Shown here: in pieces, positions 9,033 through 18,309 of the stretch
Layout of the letters: every line of letters starts with the position of its first letter
How positions within the stretch are numbered: position 1 is the stretch's first letter
DNA from: Acinetobacter sp. ANC 5054
GTDB taxonomy: Bacteria; Pseudomonadota; Gammaproteobacteria; Pseudomonadales; Moraxellaceae
Direction of reading: 5' to 3'
Assembly: GCF_002135295.1 (NCBI RefSeq)
Contig: NZ_NEGG01000014.1
Span: forward strand, 31,024-95,023
Length of the DNA stretch: 64,000 nt
Translations under genes and position numbers: made by a program
The notes under the pieces: generated by a model
What the model was told of the DNA's origin: nothing
Databases searched by the model: none
Seen by the model: only the letters and a program-made list of their open reading frames with translations

Positions 9033-11174
9033 TTAAAATGCTTTCGTCACACTCAAGCCCGTACTCCAATTCAAGCCATCAGCAGGTTCAAAGAAGCGGC
9101 CATTACCATCATTTACAATGACTGAACCAATATACTTTTCATCGAATAAATTGTCAGCACGTATATAGGTTTTTACTTTCCAATCATCTTGCTTCCAAAC
9201 ATATCCTGCATTTGCCGAAACGAGGGTATAACTTGGTGCAGCATCGCTATTGGCATCATCGACATAAATTTTGTCTATATAGCGTAGGTCTACGCCTGCA
9301 TTAAAGCCTGTGTCAGGTTGCCAGCTCAATGCTGCAAATGCTTGATTTTTCGCAATACCGGGAATCTTATTCCCCGATGCTATTGCAGATGCTTTCGGTT
9401 TTAACGGATCATTCGGATTTGGAATTTCTGGAACATATGCATCGAATTTTGCATCAATATAACTGTAGCTCGCTTGTGCACTTAGATCACGCCAAAGTTG
9501 TTTATTCCAAGACAACTCAACCCCTTCACGCAAGGTTTGGTCTGCATTTCGATATGTTGCACGTCCATCTTCTGTTCCAGCCGAAACAATGTCATCTTGG
9601 GTTTTACTTTGGAAGATTGCTGCGGTGAAATTACCCCATGCATTTTGTGCTTTAAGACCCAGCTCATAGTTATCACTTGAAGCGGGTTTTAAAGCAAAGT
9701 TCATTCCATCATCTTTTGAATATGCCATTTCAGTAAAGGTTGGGGTTTCAAAACCTTTGGCATAACTCATATATGCATTCAACTGCGGATTGATGCTCCA
9801 GCTAAGTGCCGCAGATGGCAAAACTTTGTCATAGTCTGTTTTGCCACTGTCATCACCATTACCCGTTACGATGTAATGATCTTTAGACTCATAATGCACA
9901 TTGCTATAACGTAGGCCAGCATCGAGTGTCCAAGCAGGCAGAAAGTTCCATGAGGCTTGCACATAGGGGTCTAAATTCCACAGAGTATTGTTTTCATCAC
10001 GGCGAATATCGCCTTTTACTCCATATTGCCCATTGGCATCGAAGTTTTCATAGCCTTTCCGATCTTCATCCATAAAGTCAAAGGCAAAACCTGCGGTTAA
10101 GCGTGTATTTGGCAATAGGTCTTTGCCTGTCCAGCGAAAGTCCGTGCCGTAATAATCACGAGAAAAGTCAATCACTCCACCAGCATGGCGAGGATTTAAC
10201 TGTGTATTACTTGGAATAGACTGATACTGCACCACATCTCGCTGTCCCAAATACACCATGGCATTCAATTCGTTTTGATCATTGATCGGCTTTTTCCACG
10301 TAAGGCCCGTTTGAGTTTGAGTAATTTCCTTACGCACATCAAACTGCTTTAAAAATGGCACTTGTTGTTTCGGATTTTTCTGCCACTGTACACGGGTTAA
10401 ACCTTGCGGATCATCGGCATTGATATCGACATGGTTCACAATCCAGTTCACTTTAGAACCGTCATCCAAATCCCAAGTGAGTTTGGCATTACTCAAAACC
10501 TTTTTAGCCGCACTATGATCACGGTAGCCATCAGTTTCAAAATATGAGGAACTCACCACATAACTCGGCTCACTGGCTTTTTCAGATCCACCTTGCAACA
10601 CTACATCGGCACGGCTTTTATTGTGGCTGCCGCCTGAATAACCCAATTCAATTGAGTCTTTGCCTGTACCCTCTTTGGTTGTCGTTAAGATCGCACCGCC
10701 TGAAGAGTTACCATATAGAGATGAAAATGGCCCACCCAACACCTCAGCATGGCTCAAGCTACTCATATCAATATTTGAAGTTTGACCCTGACCATCTGGC
10801 ATGGTTGCAGGGATACCATCAACATATAAGCGAATACCACGAACACCAAAGGTAGAACGCGCACCATATCCACGCATAGACAGCTGTAAATCCTGCGCAT
10901 AATTTTCACGGTTATTGAGCTGTAAGCCGGGTACACCTTTTAGCGTTTCAGATAGATTGACCCCAACATTATTGTTATTTTCAGCTTGCTGCACTCGATA
11001 TACAGAAGCAGGTGTTTTCAACCACGTGGTATTGGTTCGTGGCGCTTCAATGGTAATCTCAGGAAGCAAAACAGGTTCCGTAGAACCTGTTTCTGCATAC
11101 AGTTGCTGACTGATACATGTCGTCAGGCAAAGTAAATGTGTCGATAGTGTTTTGACGTTAAATTTACTTTGCAT
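9033..11174 (-). CDS. pqqU: TonB-dependent outer membrane receptor, PqqU (YncD)-like
   Basis: A receptor of about 713 residues: signal peptide, plug domain, 22-strand barrel ending in Phe. Many segments match what I recall of E. coli YncD/PqqU: LYVDGIPATMPDGQGQTSN in the plug, DGYRDHSAAKK, DINADDPQGLTR, VQYQSIPSNTQLNPRHAGGV, GNGDDSGK, KGFETPTFTEMAY and NLFDEKYIGSVIVNDGNGRF. PqqU imports the cofactor PQQ across the outer membrane. I set the start at the Met at 11174, which has AGGT at good spacing, rather than 11180. It lies 19 nt downstream of an OprB porin gene in one operon. Orthology is from recalled sequence, not a search. Confidence 0.85.
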   Translation of the reverse strand: MQSKFNVKTLSTHLLCLTTCISQQLYAETGSTEPVLLPEITIEAPRTNTTWLKTPASVYRVQQAENNNNVGVNLSETLKGVPGLQLNNRENYAQDLQLSMRGYGARSTFGVRGIRLYVDGIPATMPDGQGQTSNIDMSSLSHAEVLGGPFSSLYGNSSGGAILTTTKEGTGKDSIELGYSGGSHNKSRADVVLQGGSEKASEPSYVVSSSYFETDGYRDHSAAKKVLSNAKLTWDLDDGSKVNWIVNHVDINADDPQGLTRVQWQKNPKQQVPFLKQFDVRKEITQTQTGLTWKKPINDQNELNAMVYLGQRDVVQYQSIPSNTQLNPRHAGGVIDFSRDYYGTDFRWTGKDLLPNTRLTAGFAFDFMDEDRKGYENFDANGQYGVKGDIRRDENNTLWNLDPYVQASWNFLPAWTLDAGLRYSNVHYESKDHYIVTGNGDDSGKTDYDKVLPSAALSWSINPQLNAYMSYAKGFETPTFTEMAYSKDDGMNFALKPASSDNYELGLKAQNAWGNFTAAIFQSKTQDDIVSAGTEDGRATYRNADQTLREGVELSWNKQLWRDLSAQASYSYIDAKFDAYVPEIPNPNDPLKPKASAIASGNKIPGIAKNQAFAALSWQPDTGFNAGVDLRYIDKIYVDDANSDAAPSYTLVSANAGYVWKQDDWKVKTYIRADNLFDEKYIGSVIVNDGNGRFFEPADGLNWSTGLSVTKAF

Positions 11175-11193
11175 GTGCATACCTATCAGGTCA

Positions 11194-12462
11194 TTAGAAT
11201 GTTACCTTAGAGCTTAAACCAATTAGGAAAGCATCACCAACTCGATTTGTTGAGCCTGGGTTAATCACATATTGTAAACTTGGACGAATCATCAACCATT
11301 TCGTAGGGTTATGGCTATAGTTCAACTCGACATTATATTCTGCACTGGCATCAAATTTTTCTGCCGATAGACGGCTATTTATATGGGCACGGTTTACACC
11401 TAAGCCAATCATGTCATTCGGTAAGCGATCTGCTAAACCAATATATTTCAGACCCAATTGTTGTGAATTATCCACTTTGGTTGTGACACGATCATGCCAA
11501 GTAAAGTTCGCAAAACTATGCAAACCACGACGGCCTTCACCTGTAGACGTTAACTGTTGCTCAACGGCAACCCATCCACCAAATGTACGGTTTTTGGCAT
11601 CGCTAGGGTTGGCAATATCTTTTTGGTTCTTGACTTCATCTGCGGTGTTGTACATCGCACCAACACGGTAACTACCTGGTAGTCCATTCACCAATTGTTT
11701 AGGTGTCCAAACGAGTTCAACAGGAATCGTTAGACCATCTGCATTTTCTGTATCTAAGCTCCACCCCTGACCTTCGGCTTTGGCATTGCCATTGTCTGGG
11801 TTAAATTCGTATACACCAACCTGTGCAGCAAGCTCTGGTGTTGCCTGATATTTAACGCGTCCACCCCATTGTGCTACAGGTGTGTTCATCCACATGCTAC
11901 CTTGCCATTTACCCATTTGTGCAGCACAGAAGGCATTACTTTCAAAGTCACATGCCATCACGTTAAAGTCCGTCCCTAGACCCAAACGCCCAGCTTTTAC
12001 GCTAATGCCTTGTTCTTTGAAATTCTTTTCAATTGAGAGCTCAGTTAAACGACTGTCTTGGTTACCACGACCAAAATTAGCTTGTACATTGGCCAACTGT
12101 GGTGCAGAGGGGTCTTGTAAATCTCGAACAGATGTACTTTGACCTTGACGTGCCGTCATCACCGCACGAACAGTCACACCATTCCAACCCGCTAATTTTT
12201 CCATATCGAGCTGCGTACCCAACCACAATTGGCTGGCAACAGTCGCTGAATGCCCTGCATTACGCCCACCATCTGCAAGATAAGCGGCATCTGCAGCAAT
12301 ATTTGCTTCAAATTTCACACCTTGCTGTGCAAGTTCGGTACGTTTACCATCCCAATCCCCTAACATGTACTGACCTTTGGTATCGAACACATCTGCTGCA
12401 TCAGCTTGAGTCATGACTGCCAAAACAAGAATAGGTAAAAATGCGAGACTGAATTTTTTCAT
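11194..12462 (-). CDS. OprB-family carbohydrate-selective porin
   Basis: A 422-residue outer-membrane protein with signal peptide (MKKFSLAFLPILVLAVMTQADA) and a C-terminal Phe strand (LIGLSSKVTF). Typical family landmarks are YMLGDWDGKRTELAQQGV at about residue 32 and WNGVTVRAVMTARQG. OprB porins pass glucose and other monosaccharides into the periplasm. It is first in the operon oprB-pqqU-OYE and is preceded by AGG at good spacing. A second OprB paralogue lies at 30252-31541 next to gcd; the two share the layout signal peptide, LGDWNG/DGKRT, and a Phe end. Confidence 0.88.
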   Translation of the reverse strand: MKKFSLAFLPILVLAVMTQADAADVFDTKGQYMLGDWDGKRTELAQQGVKFEANIAADAAYLADGGRNAGHSATVASQLWLGTQLDMEKLAGWNGVTVRAVMTARQGQSTSVRDLQDPSAPQLANVQANFGRGNQDSRLTELSIEKNFKEQGISVKAGRLGLGTDFNVMACDFESNAFCAAQMGKWQGSMWMNTPVAQWGGRVKYQATPELAAQVGVYEFNPDNGNAKAEGQGWSLDTENADGLTIPVELVWTPKQLVNGLPGSYRVGAMYNTADEVKNQKDIANPSDAKNRTFGGWVAVEQQLTSTGEGRRGLHSFANFTWHDRVTTKVDNSQQLGLKYIGLADRLPNDMIGLGVNRAHINSRLSAEKFDASAEYNVELNYSHNPTKWLMIRPSLQYVINPGSTNRVGDAFLIGLSSKVTF

Positions 12463-12854
12463 GTGAAAACCTAGATCTGTAAAACCTACAGATATGAGCC
12501 TAATGGCTTGAAATTAATGCCGTAAAAATTACATAACTTTTCACATTCTATCTCAGCATAATTTTTATCATTTATTAAACTTTTTTTTATAAAAATTAGC
12601 TAAATATCAAACCAACTCTATTAATATGAAAATAATTTTATAGTTTTCAATCTATTACATTATAAAAACAAACAACTTTAACATTAGATGAAATAACATA
12701 AACTCATGTGATTGACTGATTGGTTTACTTTTTTGTCTTACTTTCAATATGTTTTGAGCTTCAACCTCTTTATGCAGTTGAATACACCTTGCAATCCAGC
12801 TCCTAAAACCCAATATTATCTGCAAGATCCTTAACCTCTCTTTTCATCACTTGT
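12463..12854. promoter_or_regulatory. Divergent promoter region, oprB operon / mutM
   Basis: About 390 bp of AT-rich sequence between divergent genes. It must carry promoters for both directions. A TTGCAA (12789) and a TATTAT (12814) precede mutM with a too-long 19-bp spacer. No clear operator was recognised. Confidence 0.35.
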
Positions 12855-13709
12855 ATGCCTGAATTACCAGAAGTTGAAACCACTAAAACCAGTCTATTGC
12901 CTTTACTGAATGAAAAAGTGTTGAAGGTGGATGTCTATCAGTCGAGCCTGCGTTGGCCCATTCCAGACGATATCCAAAAGTTAGTGGGGCAAAAGTTACT
13001 GAAACTGAGCCGACGTTCTAAGTATATTTTGGCAGAGTTTGAACACGATACCATGCTGTGGCATTTAGGCATGTCGGGGAGTTTCCGTATTTGTGAGGGT
13101 CATGAAGAATTACGCAAACATGATCATTTGGTGATTCAATTTGAAGACATGCAATTGCGCTACCATGATCCGCGTCGCTTTGGCTGCATTTTATGGCTAG
13201 ATGATTATTCACAAAGCAAATTGATTGATACTTTAGGGCCTGAACCCTTAAGTGATGCCTTTAATGCAGAATACCTGTTCAATAAATTTAAAAATAAACA
13301 AACGGGTATCAAAGTTGCGATTATGGATAACCATGTCGTGGTGGGTGTCGGCAATATTTACGCTACAGAAAGCTTATTCAACTTAGGCATTCATCCTGCA
13401 CAGCCTGCGTCTAGTCTAAGCTTTACACAAGTTGAAAAAATGGTCGTTGAGATTAAACGTATTCTTAAACAGGCGATTGATTTGGGGGGCTCAACTTTAC
13501 GCGACTACACCAATGCGATGGGTGAAAATGGTTATTTCCAACAAACCTTACTGGCCTATGGACGCGCGGGCGAAATGTGCATCAACTGTGAAACGACTTT
13601 ACAGAATTTGAAACTTGGACAGCGCGCAAGTGTGTTTTGCCCAGAGTGCCAGCCTTTAAAAAAGGTTAAAATAGCCAGCAAGAAATCCCCGAAAGGAAGT
13701 AAAGCATGA
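12855..13709 (+). CDS. mutM: Formamidopyrimidine-DNA glycosylase
   Basis: A 284-residue base-excision repair enzyme that removes 8-oxoguanine and formamidopyrimidines and cleaves the AP site. The start MPELPEVET gives the catalytic Pro2 and Glu3; the helix-two-turn-helix region VGVGNIYATESL is near residue 160; a C-terminal zinc finger has two Cys pairs, CINC and CPEC, near residues 241-261. The length is family-normal. Its stop overlaps the start of the parvulin gene (ATGA at 13706-13709), so the two are translationally coupled. Confidence 0.96.
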   Translation: MPELPEVETTKTSLLPLLNEKVLKVDVYQSSLRWPIPDDIQKLVGQKLLKLSRRSKYILAEFEHDTMLWHLGMSGSFRICEGHEELRKHDHLVIQFEDMQLRYHDPRRFGCILWLDDYSQSKLIDTLGPEPLSDAFNAEYLFNKFKNKQTGIKVAIMDNHVVVGVGNIYATESLFNLGIHPAQPASSLSFTQVEKMVVEIKRILKQAIDLGGSTLRDYTNAMGENGYFQQTLLAYGRAGEMCINCETTLQNLKLGQRASVFCPECQPLKKVKIASKKSPKGSKA

Positions 13710-13987
13710 AGTCTGCCATCGTCCGTCATATCTTAGTCAAAGATAAAGAGCTGTGCGAACAACTGAAAAAGAAAATCAAAGGCGGTGCTGATTTTGCCAA
13801 AATTGCCAAACAACATTCAACCTGTCCTTCTGGAAAAAAAGGCGGTGAACTGGGTGATATAAAAAAAGGTCAGCTGGTCGGGCCTATTGATAAAGCCGTA
13901 TTCACTTTGCCAGAACGTGAACTGCATGGCCCAATCAAAAGCCAATTTGGTTGGCATTTACTGGAAATTAAATTCCGGATGGATTAA
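13706..13987 (+). CDS. ppiC: Parvulin-type peptidyl-prolyl cis-trans isomerase (PpiC)
   Basis: A 93-residue single-domain parvulin. Landmarks: IVRHILVKDKELCEQLKKKI at the N-terminus, FAKIAKQHSTCPSGKKGGELG in the middle and GPIKSQFGWHLLEIKFR at the C-terminus, containing the two family His residues. There is no signal peptide, so it acts in the cytoplasm, catalysing prolyl isomerisation in client proteins. It is coupled to mutM by a 4-nt overlap; no functional link to repair is known to me. Confidence 0.92.
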   Translation: MKSAIVRHILVKDKELCEQLKKKIKGGADFAKIAKQHSTCPSGKKGGELGDIKKGQLVGPIDKAVFTLPERELHGPIKSQFGWHLLEIKFRMD

Positions 13988-14097
13988 TCACATTAATCCC
14001 TTTCCGATGTGCTGTGCATATCAACTTATTTAAAGGGAAGAAAGCCCACTCTAAAAAAGGGAACTTTTCCTCGCTTTGTTAAAGTGAGAAATTCTTA

Positions 14098-14127
14098 AAA
14101 AAAACGGCACTTAATGTGCCGTTTTTA
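14098..14127. terminator. Bidirectional terminator between ppiC and mscL
   Basis: Stem AAAACGGCAC / GTGCCGTTTT with loop TTAAT; A and T runs on both sides suit both convergent genes. Confidence 0.85.
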
Positions 14128-14141
14128 ATTCAAATGTTAAA

Positions 14142-14576
14142 TTAACCTTTGCGTTTCAATTCATCACGAATTTCACGTAACAATGCGATTTCTTCTGGAG
14201 TTGGCTCTTCTGCTGGTGCTTCCGCTTCTTGTTTGCGGCGCATTTTGTTCATTATTTTGACTAACCAGAACACAACCCATGCCAATAGCAAGAAGTTGAT
14301 TAAGATGGTCAGAAAGTTACCATATGCAAAAACGTTTAAACCTGCATCCTGAGCTGCTTTTAAGGTTGTAAGGTTGTTTGGATTATCACCTAGTACTAAG
14401 AACCAGTTTGAATAATCAACATCACCGCCCAAAATCCATGAGATCAATGGCATTACGATATCTTTAACCATTGAGTCGATAATTTTACCGAAAGCGCCGC
14501 CAATGATCACACCGACAGCCAAATCCATCACATTACCTTTTACGGCAAATTCTCTAAATTCTTGAATAATACTCAT
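14142..14576 (-). CDS. mscL: Large-conductance mechanosensitive channel
   Basis: A 144-residue inner-membrane channel that opens under osmotic downshock. The N-terminus [21 protein letters not shown] and first pore helix ([20 protein letters not shown]) match the family; TM2 is near [19 protein letters not shown]; the C-terminus has the amphipathic helix [14 protein letters not shown]. Length and order are normal. It is a single gene with its own terminator and a promoter region of about 290 bp upstream that it does not share with typA. Confidence 0.96.
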   Translation of the reverse strand: MSIIQEFREFAVKGNVMDLAVGVIIGGAFGKIIDSMVKDIVMPLISWILGGDVDYSNWFLVLGDNPNNLTTLKAAQDAGLNVFAYGNFLTILINFLLLAWVVFWLVKIMNKMRRKQEAEAPAEEPTPEEIALLREIRDELKRKG

Positions 14577-14806
14577 GCGAACTCCAGAAATTTTTCTGAT
14601 TTAATTTTGTGATGAAGTATACATTATTAATACTTCTTCATTTCCACCTAATTTACTTGGTTTTTATCAATTTCTAAATGTCATGTATAAAAATACACAC
14701 AAATTATTTAGCTTCTTTGTCCCGAGCTTCAACTTTATTATGTATATCTAAAAAGTTGAATACAGCCACCAAATATCATATTTATTCATCTATAGAAAAA
14801 GTCACA

Positions 14807-14842
14807 TAAAAAAACCGCAATCTTCGAAAAGATTGCGGTTTT
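14807..14842 (-). terminator. Terminator of typA
   Basis: Stem AAAACCGCAATC / GATTGCGGTTTT; on the minus strand it is followed by a run of seven or more T. Confidence 0.85.
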
Positions 14843-14864
14843 ATCCGTTTAGACTAATTAAAAA

Positions 14865-16700
14865 TTAGTTATTACGGTTACGTTTACGTTCGTTTTCAGT
14901 CAACCAACGTTTACGGATACGGATTGACTTAGGTGTTACTTCAACTAATTCGTCGTCTTCAATGAATTCAAGCGCTTGTTCAAGCGTAAACTCAATGTTT
15001 GGAACAAGTGTTAATGCATCATCAGTACCAGAAGCACGTACGTTTGTTAACTGTTTTGCTTTAGTTGGGTTTACAGTCATGTCGTCTGAACGTGAGTTGA
15101 TACCAACGATCATACCTTCATAAACTTCTAACTGTGGTTTAGCAAATAGACGACCACGGTCTTGAAGTGTAAACAATGCGTAGCCCAAGCAAACGCCTTG
15201 AACCATAGAAATCAACACACCGTTTTGACGTTTCGCAACAGTACCTTGTTTCATCGGACCGTAATGCGAGAAGCTTGATGTCATGATACCTGTACCTGAA
15301 GTCATCGTTAAGAATTCAGAACGGAAACCAATCAAACCACGTGAAGGAACAGTTGCTTCAATACGGATACGGCCTTTGCCATCAACTTCCATATTGGTCA
15401 TTTCACCTTTACGGTGACCCATTTGTTCCATTACAGAACCTTGGTGTTGTTCTTCAACGTCAAACGTTACGTTTTCGTAAGGTTCTTGTTTTTCACCATC
15501 AACTTCTTTCAAGATTACTTGTGGACGTGATACGCCCATTTCGAAGCCTTCACGACGCATGTTTTCAATAAGAACTGAAAGGTGAAGTTCACCACGACCA
15601 GATACTTTGAAACGGTCTGGACTGTCAGTATCTTCAACACGAAGCGCTACGTTGTGAATCAATTCGCGGTCAAGACGTTCACGGATATTACGTGAAGTAA
15701 CGAATTTACCTTCTTTACCAGCAAACGGTGAGTTGTTTACTTGGAAAGTCATAGACACTGTAGGCTCATCTACAGAAAGCGCTGGAAGTGCTTCAACTGC
15801 TTTTTGATCACAGATTGTGTCAGAGATATGAAGTTCATCAATACCTGTTACACAAACGATGTCACCTGCTTGAGCTGATTCAACATCGATACGTTCTAAA
15901 CCATGGTAACCCATGATTTTTAAGATACGACCGTTACGAGTTTTACCTTCTTTGTCGATTACGGTTACAGGAGTGTTTAATTTCACTGAACCGCGTTGAA
16001 TACGACCAACACCGATAACACCTACGAAGCTGTTATAGTCAAGTGAAGATACTTGCATTTGGAATGGACCATCAACGTCAACTGCTGGTGGTTCAACGAT
16101 GTCTACAATTGTTTCGAACAATGGAGTCATGTCTTCAGCAAGTTCTTCTGGAGATGGACCAGCCACACCGCGAAGACCTGAAGCATAGACAACAGGGAAA
16201 TCTAACTGTTCATCAGTACCGCCAAGGTTGTCGAACAAATCGAATACTTGGTCAATTACCCAGTCAGGACGTGCACTTGGTTTATCAACTTTGTTGATAA
16301 TTACGATTGGTTTCAAACCACGTGCGAACGCTTTTTGCGTTACGAAACGAGTTTGTGGCATTGGACCTTCTTGAGAATCTACAAGAAGAAGTACGCAGTC
16401 AACCATCGACATAACACGTTCTACTTCACCACCGAAATCGGCGTGTCCCGGGGTGTCCACGATGTTGATACGGTATTCAGTATCAGTACGTTTGTCTAAC
16501 CATTTGATTGCAGTGTTTTTTGCAAGAATGGTAATACCACGTTCGCTTTCGATAGCGCCAGAATCCATTACACGTTCGATCTCGCCTGCGCGATCGCCAA
16601 GAGCACCTGATTGCTGTAAAAGTTTATCTACAAGAGTAGTTTTACCATGGTCGACGTGCGCGATGATGGCAATGTTACGGAGAGTTTTAATATCTGACAT
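14865..16700 (-). CDS. typA: Ribosome-associated GTPase TypA/BipA
   Basis: A 611-residue translational GTPase of the EF-G-like family. G1 is AHVDHGKTTLVDKL (about 14-27), G3 DTPGHADFGGEVER (about 80-93), G4 INKVDKPSARP; the C-terminal half carries the BipA-specific domain (for example GLIGFRSEFLTMTSGTG). It binds the 70S ribosome and helps 50S assembly and stress or low-temperature growth. The N-terminus MSDIKTLRNIAIIAHVDHG fits the usual start. The C-terminal tail is basic (RKRWLTENERKRNRNN). Confidence 0.97.
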   Translation of the reverse strand: MSDIKTLRNIAIIAHVDHGKTTLVDKLLQQSGALGDRAGEIERVMDSGAIESERGITILAKNTAIKWLDKRTDTEYRINIVDTPGHADFGGEVERVMSMVDCVLLLVDSQEGPMPQTRFVTQKAFARGLKPIVIINKVDKPSARPDWVIDQVFDLFDNLGGTDEQLDFPVVYASGLRGVAGPSPEELAEDMTPLFETIVDIVEPPAVDVDGPFQMQVSSLDYNSFVGVIGVGRIQRGSVKLNTPVTVIDKEGKTRNGRILKIMGYHGLERIDVESAQAGDIVCVTGIDELHISDTICDQKAVEALPALSVDEPTVSMTFQVNNSPFAGKEGKFVTSRNIRERLDRELIHNVALRVEDTDSPDRFKVSGRGELHLSVLIENMRREGFEMGVSRPQVILKEVDGEKQEPYENVTFDVEEQHQGSVMEQMGHRKGEMTNMEVDGKGRIRIEATVPSRGLIGFRSEFLTMTSGTGIMTSSFSHYGPMKQGTVAKRQNGVLISMVQGVCLGYALFTLQDRGRLFAKPQLEVYEGMIVGINSRSDDMTVNPTKAKQLTNVRASGTDDALTLVPNIEFTLEQALEFIEDDELVEVTPKSIRIRKRWLTENERKRNRNN

Positions 16701-16732
16701 GTGAATTCGATACGCCTAAAGTTTGAGGGCAA

Positions 16733-16738
16733 ATTATA
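16733..16738 (-). promoter_or_regulatory. Candidate -10 box of typA
   Basis: A perfect TATAAT on the minus strand, 33 nt upstream of the typA start. No strong -35 was seen at 17 bp. Confidence 0.4.
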
Positions 16739-16814
16739 CAGAAAAAATATAGATTTTAGTAGTGACAGTTTATTGACAATGGCATTTTTTTTGACGACTG
16801 GCACGCTTTAGGTT

Positions 16815-16842
16815 TTGTAAAGCTGTGTAAACAGATTAGAAT
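16815..16842 (+). promoter_or_regulatory. Candidate promoter of the xanthine permease gene
   Basis: TTGTAA (16815-16820), a 16-bp spacer and TAGAAT (16837-16842), 31 nt before the start codon. Confidence 0.45.
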
Positions 16843-16873
16843 AGCGCCACCTAGCCTTAATTTTCAGTGCCGC

Positions 16874-18244
16874 ATGTCTGATCTCAATCAATCTCCCAAC
16901 TCACAAAATCAGCTCGATTTGGTCTATGGACTCAACGATCGACCAAAACCATTTATCGCTTTCTTAGCAGCTTTTCAGCATTTATTGGCTATCATCGTTC
17001 CAATCGTGACGCCAGGATTGTTAATCTGTTTGGCGCTTGGCGTGTCACAAGAAGACACCAACATGATTCTTTCCATGTCTTTGGTGATCTCTGGTATTGC
17101 TACTTTTCTACAATGTAAAAAAGTTGGCCCTTTCGGTGCTGGTCTTTTAATTGTACAAGGCACAAGCTTTAACTTTATTGGTCCTATTATCGGTATTGGT
17201 TCAGCGATGGTTGCAGCAGGTACGCCTGTAGAAGCAGTCATGGCTTCCATTTTTGGTGTGGTGATCGCGGGTTCATTTATTGAAATGGGTGTGTCACGTA
17301 TTTTGCCTTGGGTGAAAAAACTGATTACGCCATTGGTCACTGGTATTGTGGTGTTGTTGATTGGTTTGACCCTCATTAAAGAGGGTTTAATCAGCATGGG
17401 TGGTGGTTATCAAGCCATGGGCGATAAAACCTTTGCCAATGCAGACAACCTCATCATGTCATGTACAGTTTTGGCACTTATTATTTTACTCAACCGCGTA
17501 CGTATTACATGGGTGAAAAGTTCTGCAATTTTAATCGCTCTTGTAGTGGGTTATATCCTTGCAGGCTTTATGGGGCATTTAAACTTTGATGGTTTAAAAG
17601 ATGCACCATTAGTTCAGATCCCTACACCAATGCACTTTGGTTTAAGCTTCTCTTGGAGCTTATTCATCCCAATGGCATTTATCTACCTTGTGACATCTTT
17701 AGAAGCGATTGGCGATATTACTGCGACTTCTAAGCTTTCAAATCAAGCTGTAGATGGTCCTGAATGGATGAAGCGTATTAAAGGTGGTGTGCTGGTCAAT
17801 GGTGCAAACTCTTTCTTAGCAGGTATTTTCAATACTTTCCCAAGTTCTGTTTTCGCACAAAATAATGGTGTGATTCAATTAACTGGTGTTGCAAGTCGTT
17901 ATGTAGGGATTTGGATTGCTGCTCTATTGGTTATTTTAGGCTTACTTCCTGCTGTAGCAGGTGTGATTCAAGCGGTACCGCAAGCGGTTCTAGGTGGTGC
18001 TGTAATGGTGATGTTCGGTGCTGTGGCTGCCTCGGGTATTAATATCTTGTCAGGCATTCATCTCGATCGCCGCGCATTATTAATCATTGCGATTTCATTG
18101 GCATTGGGTTTAGGTGTTGCACAAGTACCACAAATCCTTGAACATCTTCCTGAATTGTTCCGTAATATCTTTAGCTCAGGTGTTGCCACTGGTGGTATCG
18201 CTGCCCTTATTTTGAATATTGTTCTTCCTGAAGTGAAGAAGTAA
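16874..18244 (+). CDS. xanP: NCS2-family xanthine permease (XanP/XanQ-like)
   Basis: A 456-residue polytopic membrane protein with about 14 segments. The NCS2 signature is QNNGVIQLTGVASRYVG (about residues 335-351), as in E. coli XanP/XanQ; the conserved Glu of TM8 is in YLVTSLEAIGDITATS and the His-bearing TM1 segment is AAFQHLLAIIVP. It would import xanthine, or possibly another purine such as urate, with protons. It is a single gene between a promoter and a strong terminator. Substrate is inferred from the family motif only. Confidence 0.85.
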   Translation: MSDLNQSPNSQNQLDLVYGLNDRPKPFIAFLAAFQHLLAIIVPIVTPGLLICLALGVSQEDTNMILSMSLVISGIATFLQCKKVGPFGAGLLIVQGTSFNFIGPIIGIGSAMVAAGTPVEAVMASIFGVVIAGSFIEMGVSRILPWVKKLITPLVTGIVVLLIGLTLIKEGLISMGGGYQAMGDKTFANADNLIMSCTVLALIILLNRVRITWVKSSAILIALVVGYILAGFMGHLNFDGLKDAPLVQIPTPMHFGLSFSWSLFIPMAFIYLVTSLEAIGDITATSKLSNQAVDGPEWMKRIKGGVLVNGANSFLAGIFNTFPSSVFAQNNGVIQLTGVASRYVGIWIAALLVILGLLPAVAGVIQAVPQAVLGGAVMVMFGAVAASGINILSGIHLDRRALLIIAISLALGLGVAQVPQILEHLPELFRNIFSSGVATGGIAALILNIVLPEVKK

Positions 18245-18260
18245 GTTCATTTGTCTAAAG

Positions 18261-18295
18261 ACACTGCCTAGGTTCGCCCTAGGCAGTGTTTTTTG
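18261..18295 (+). terminator. Terminator of xanthine permease gene
   Basis: Stem ACACTGCCTAG / CTAGGCAGTGT and a T run. It overlaps the region upstream of rsmC, which rules out the in-frame GTG at 18286 as a start for rsmC. Confidence 0.9.
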
Positions 18296-18309
18296 TGATG
18301 GAGAGATCT

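Noticed and set aside
18286..18309. GTG start for rsmC at 18286
   Set aside because: It lies inside the xanthine permease terminator; the ATG at 18310 has a clear RBS and gives the length of E. coli RsmC.
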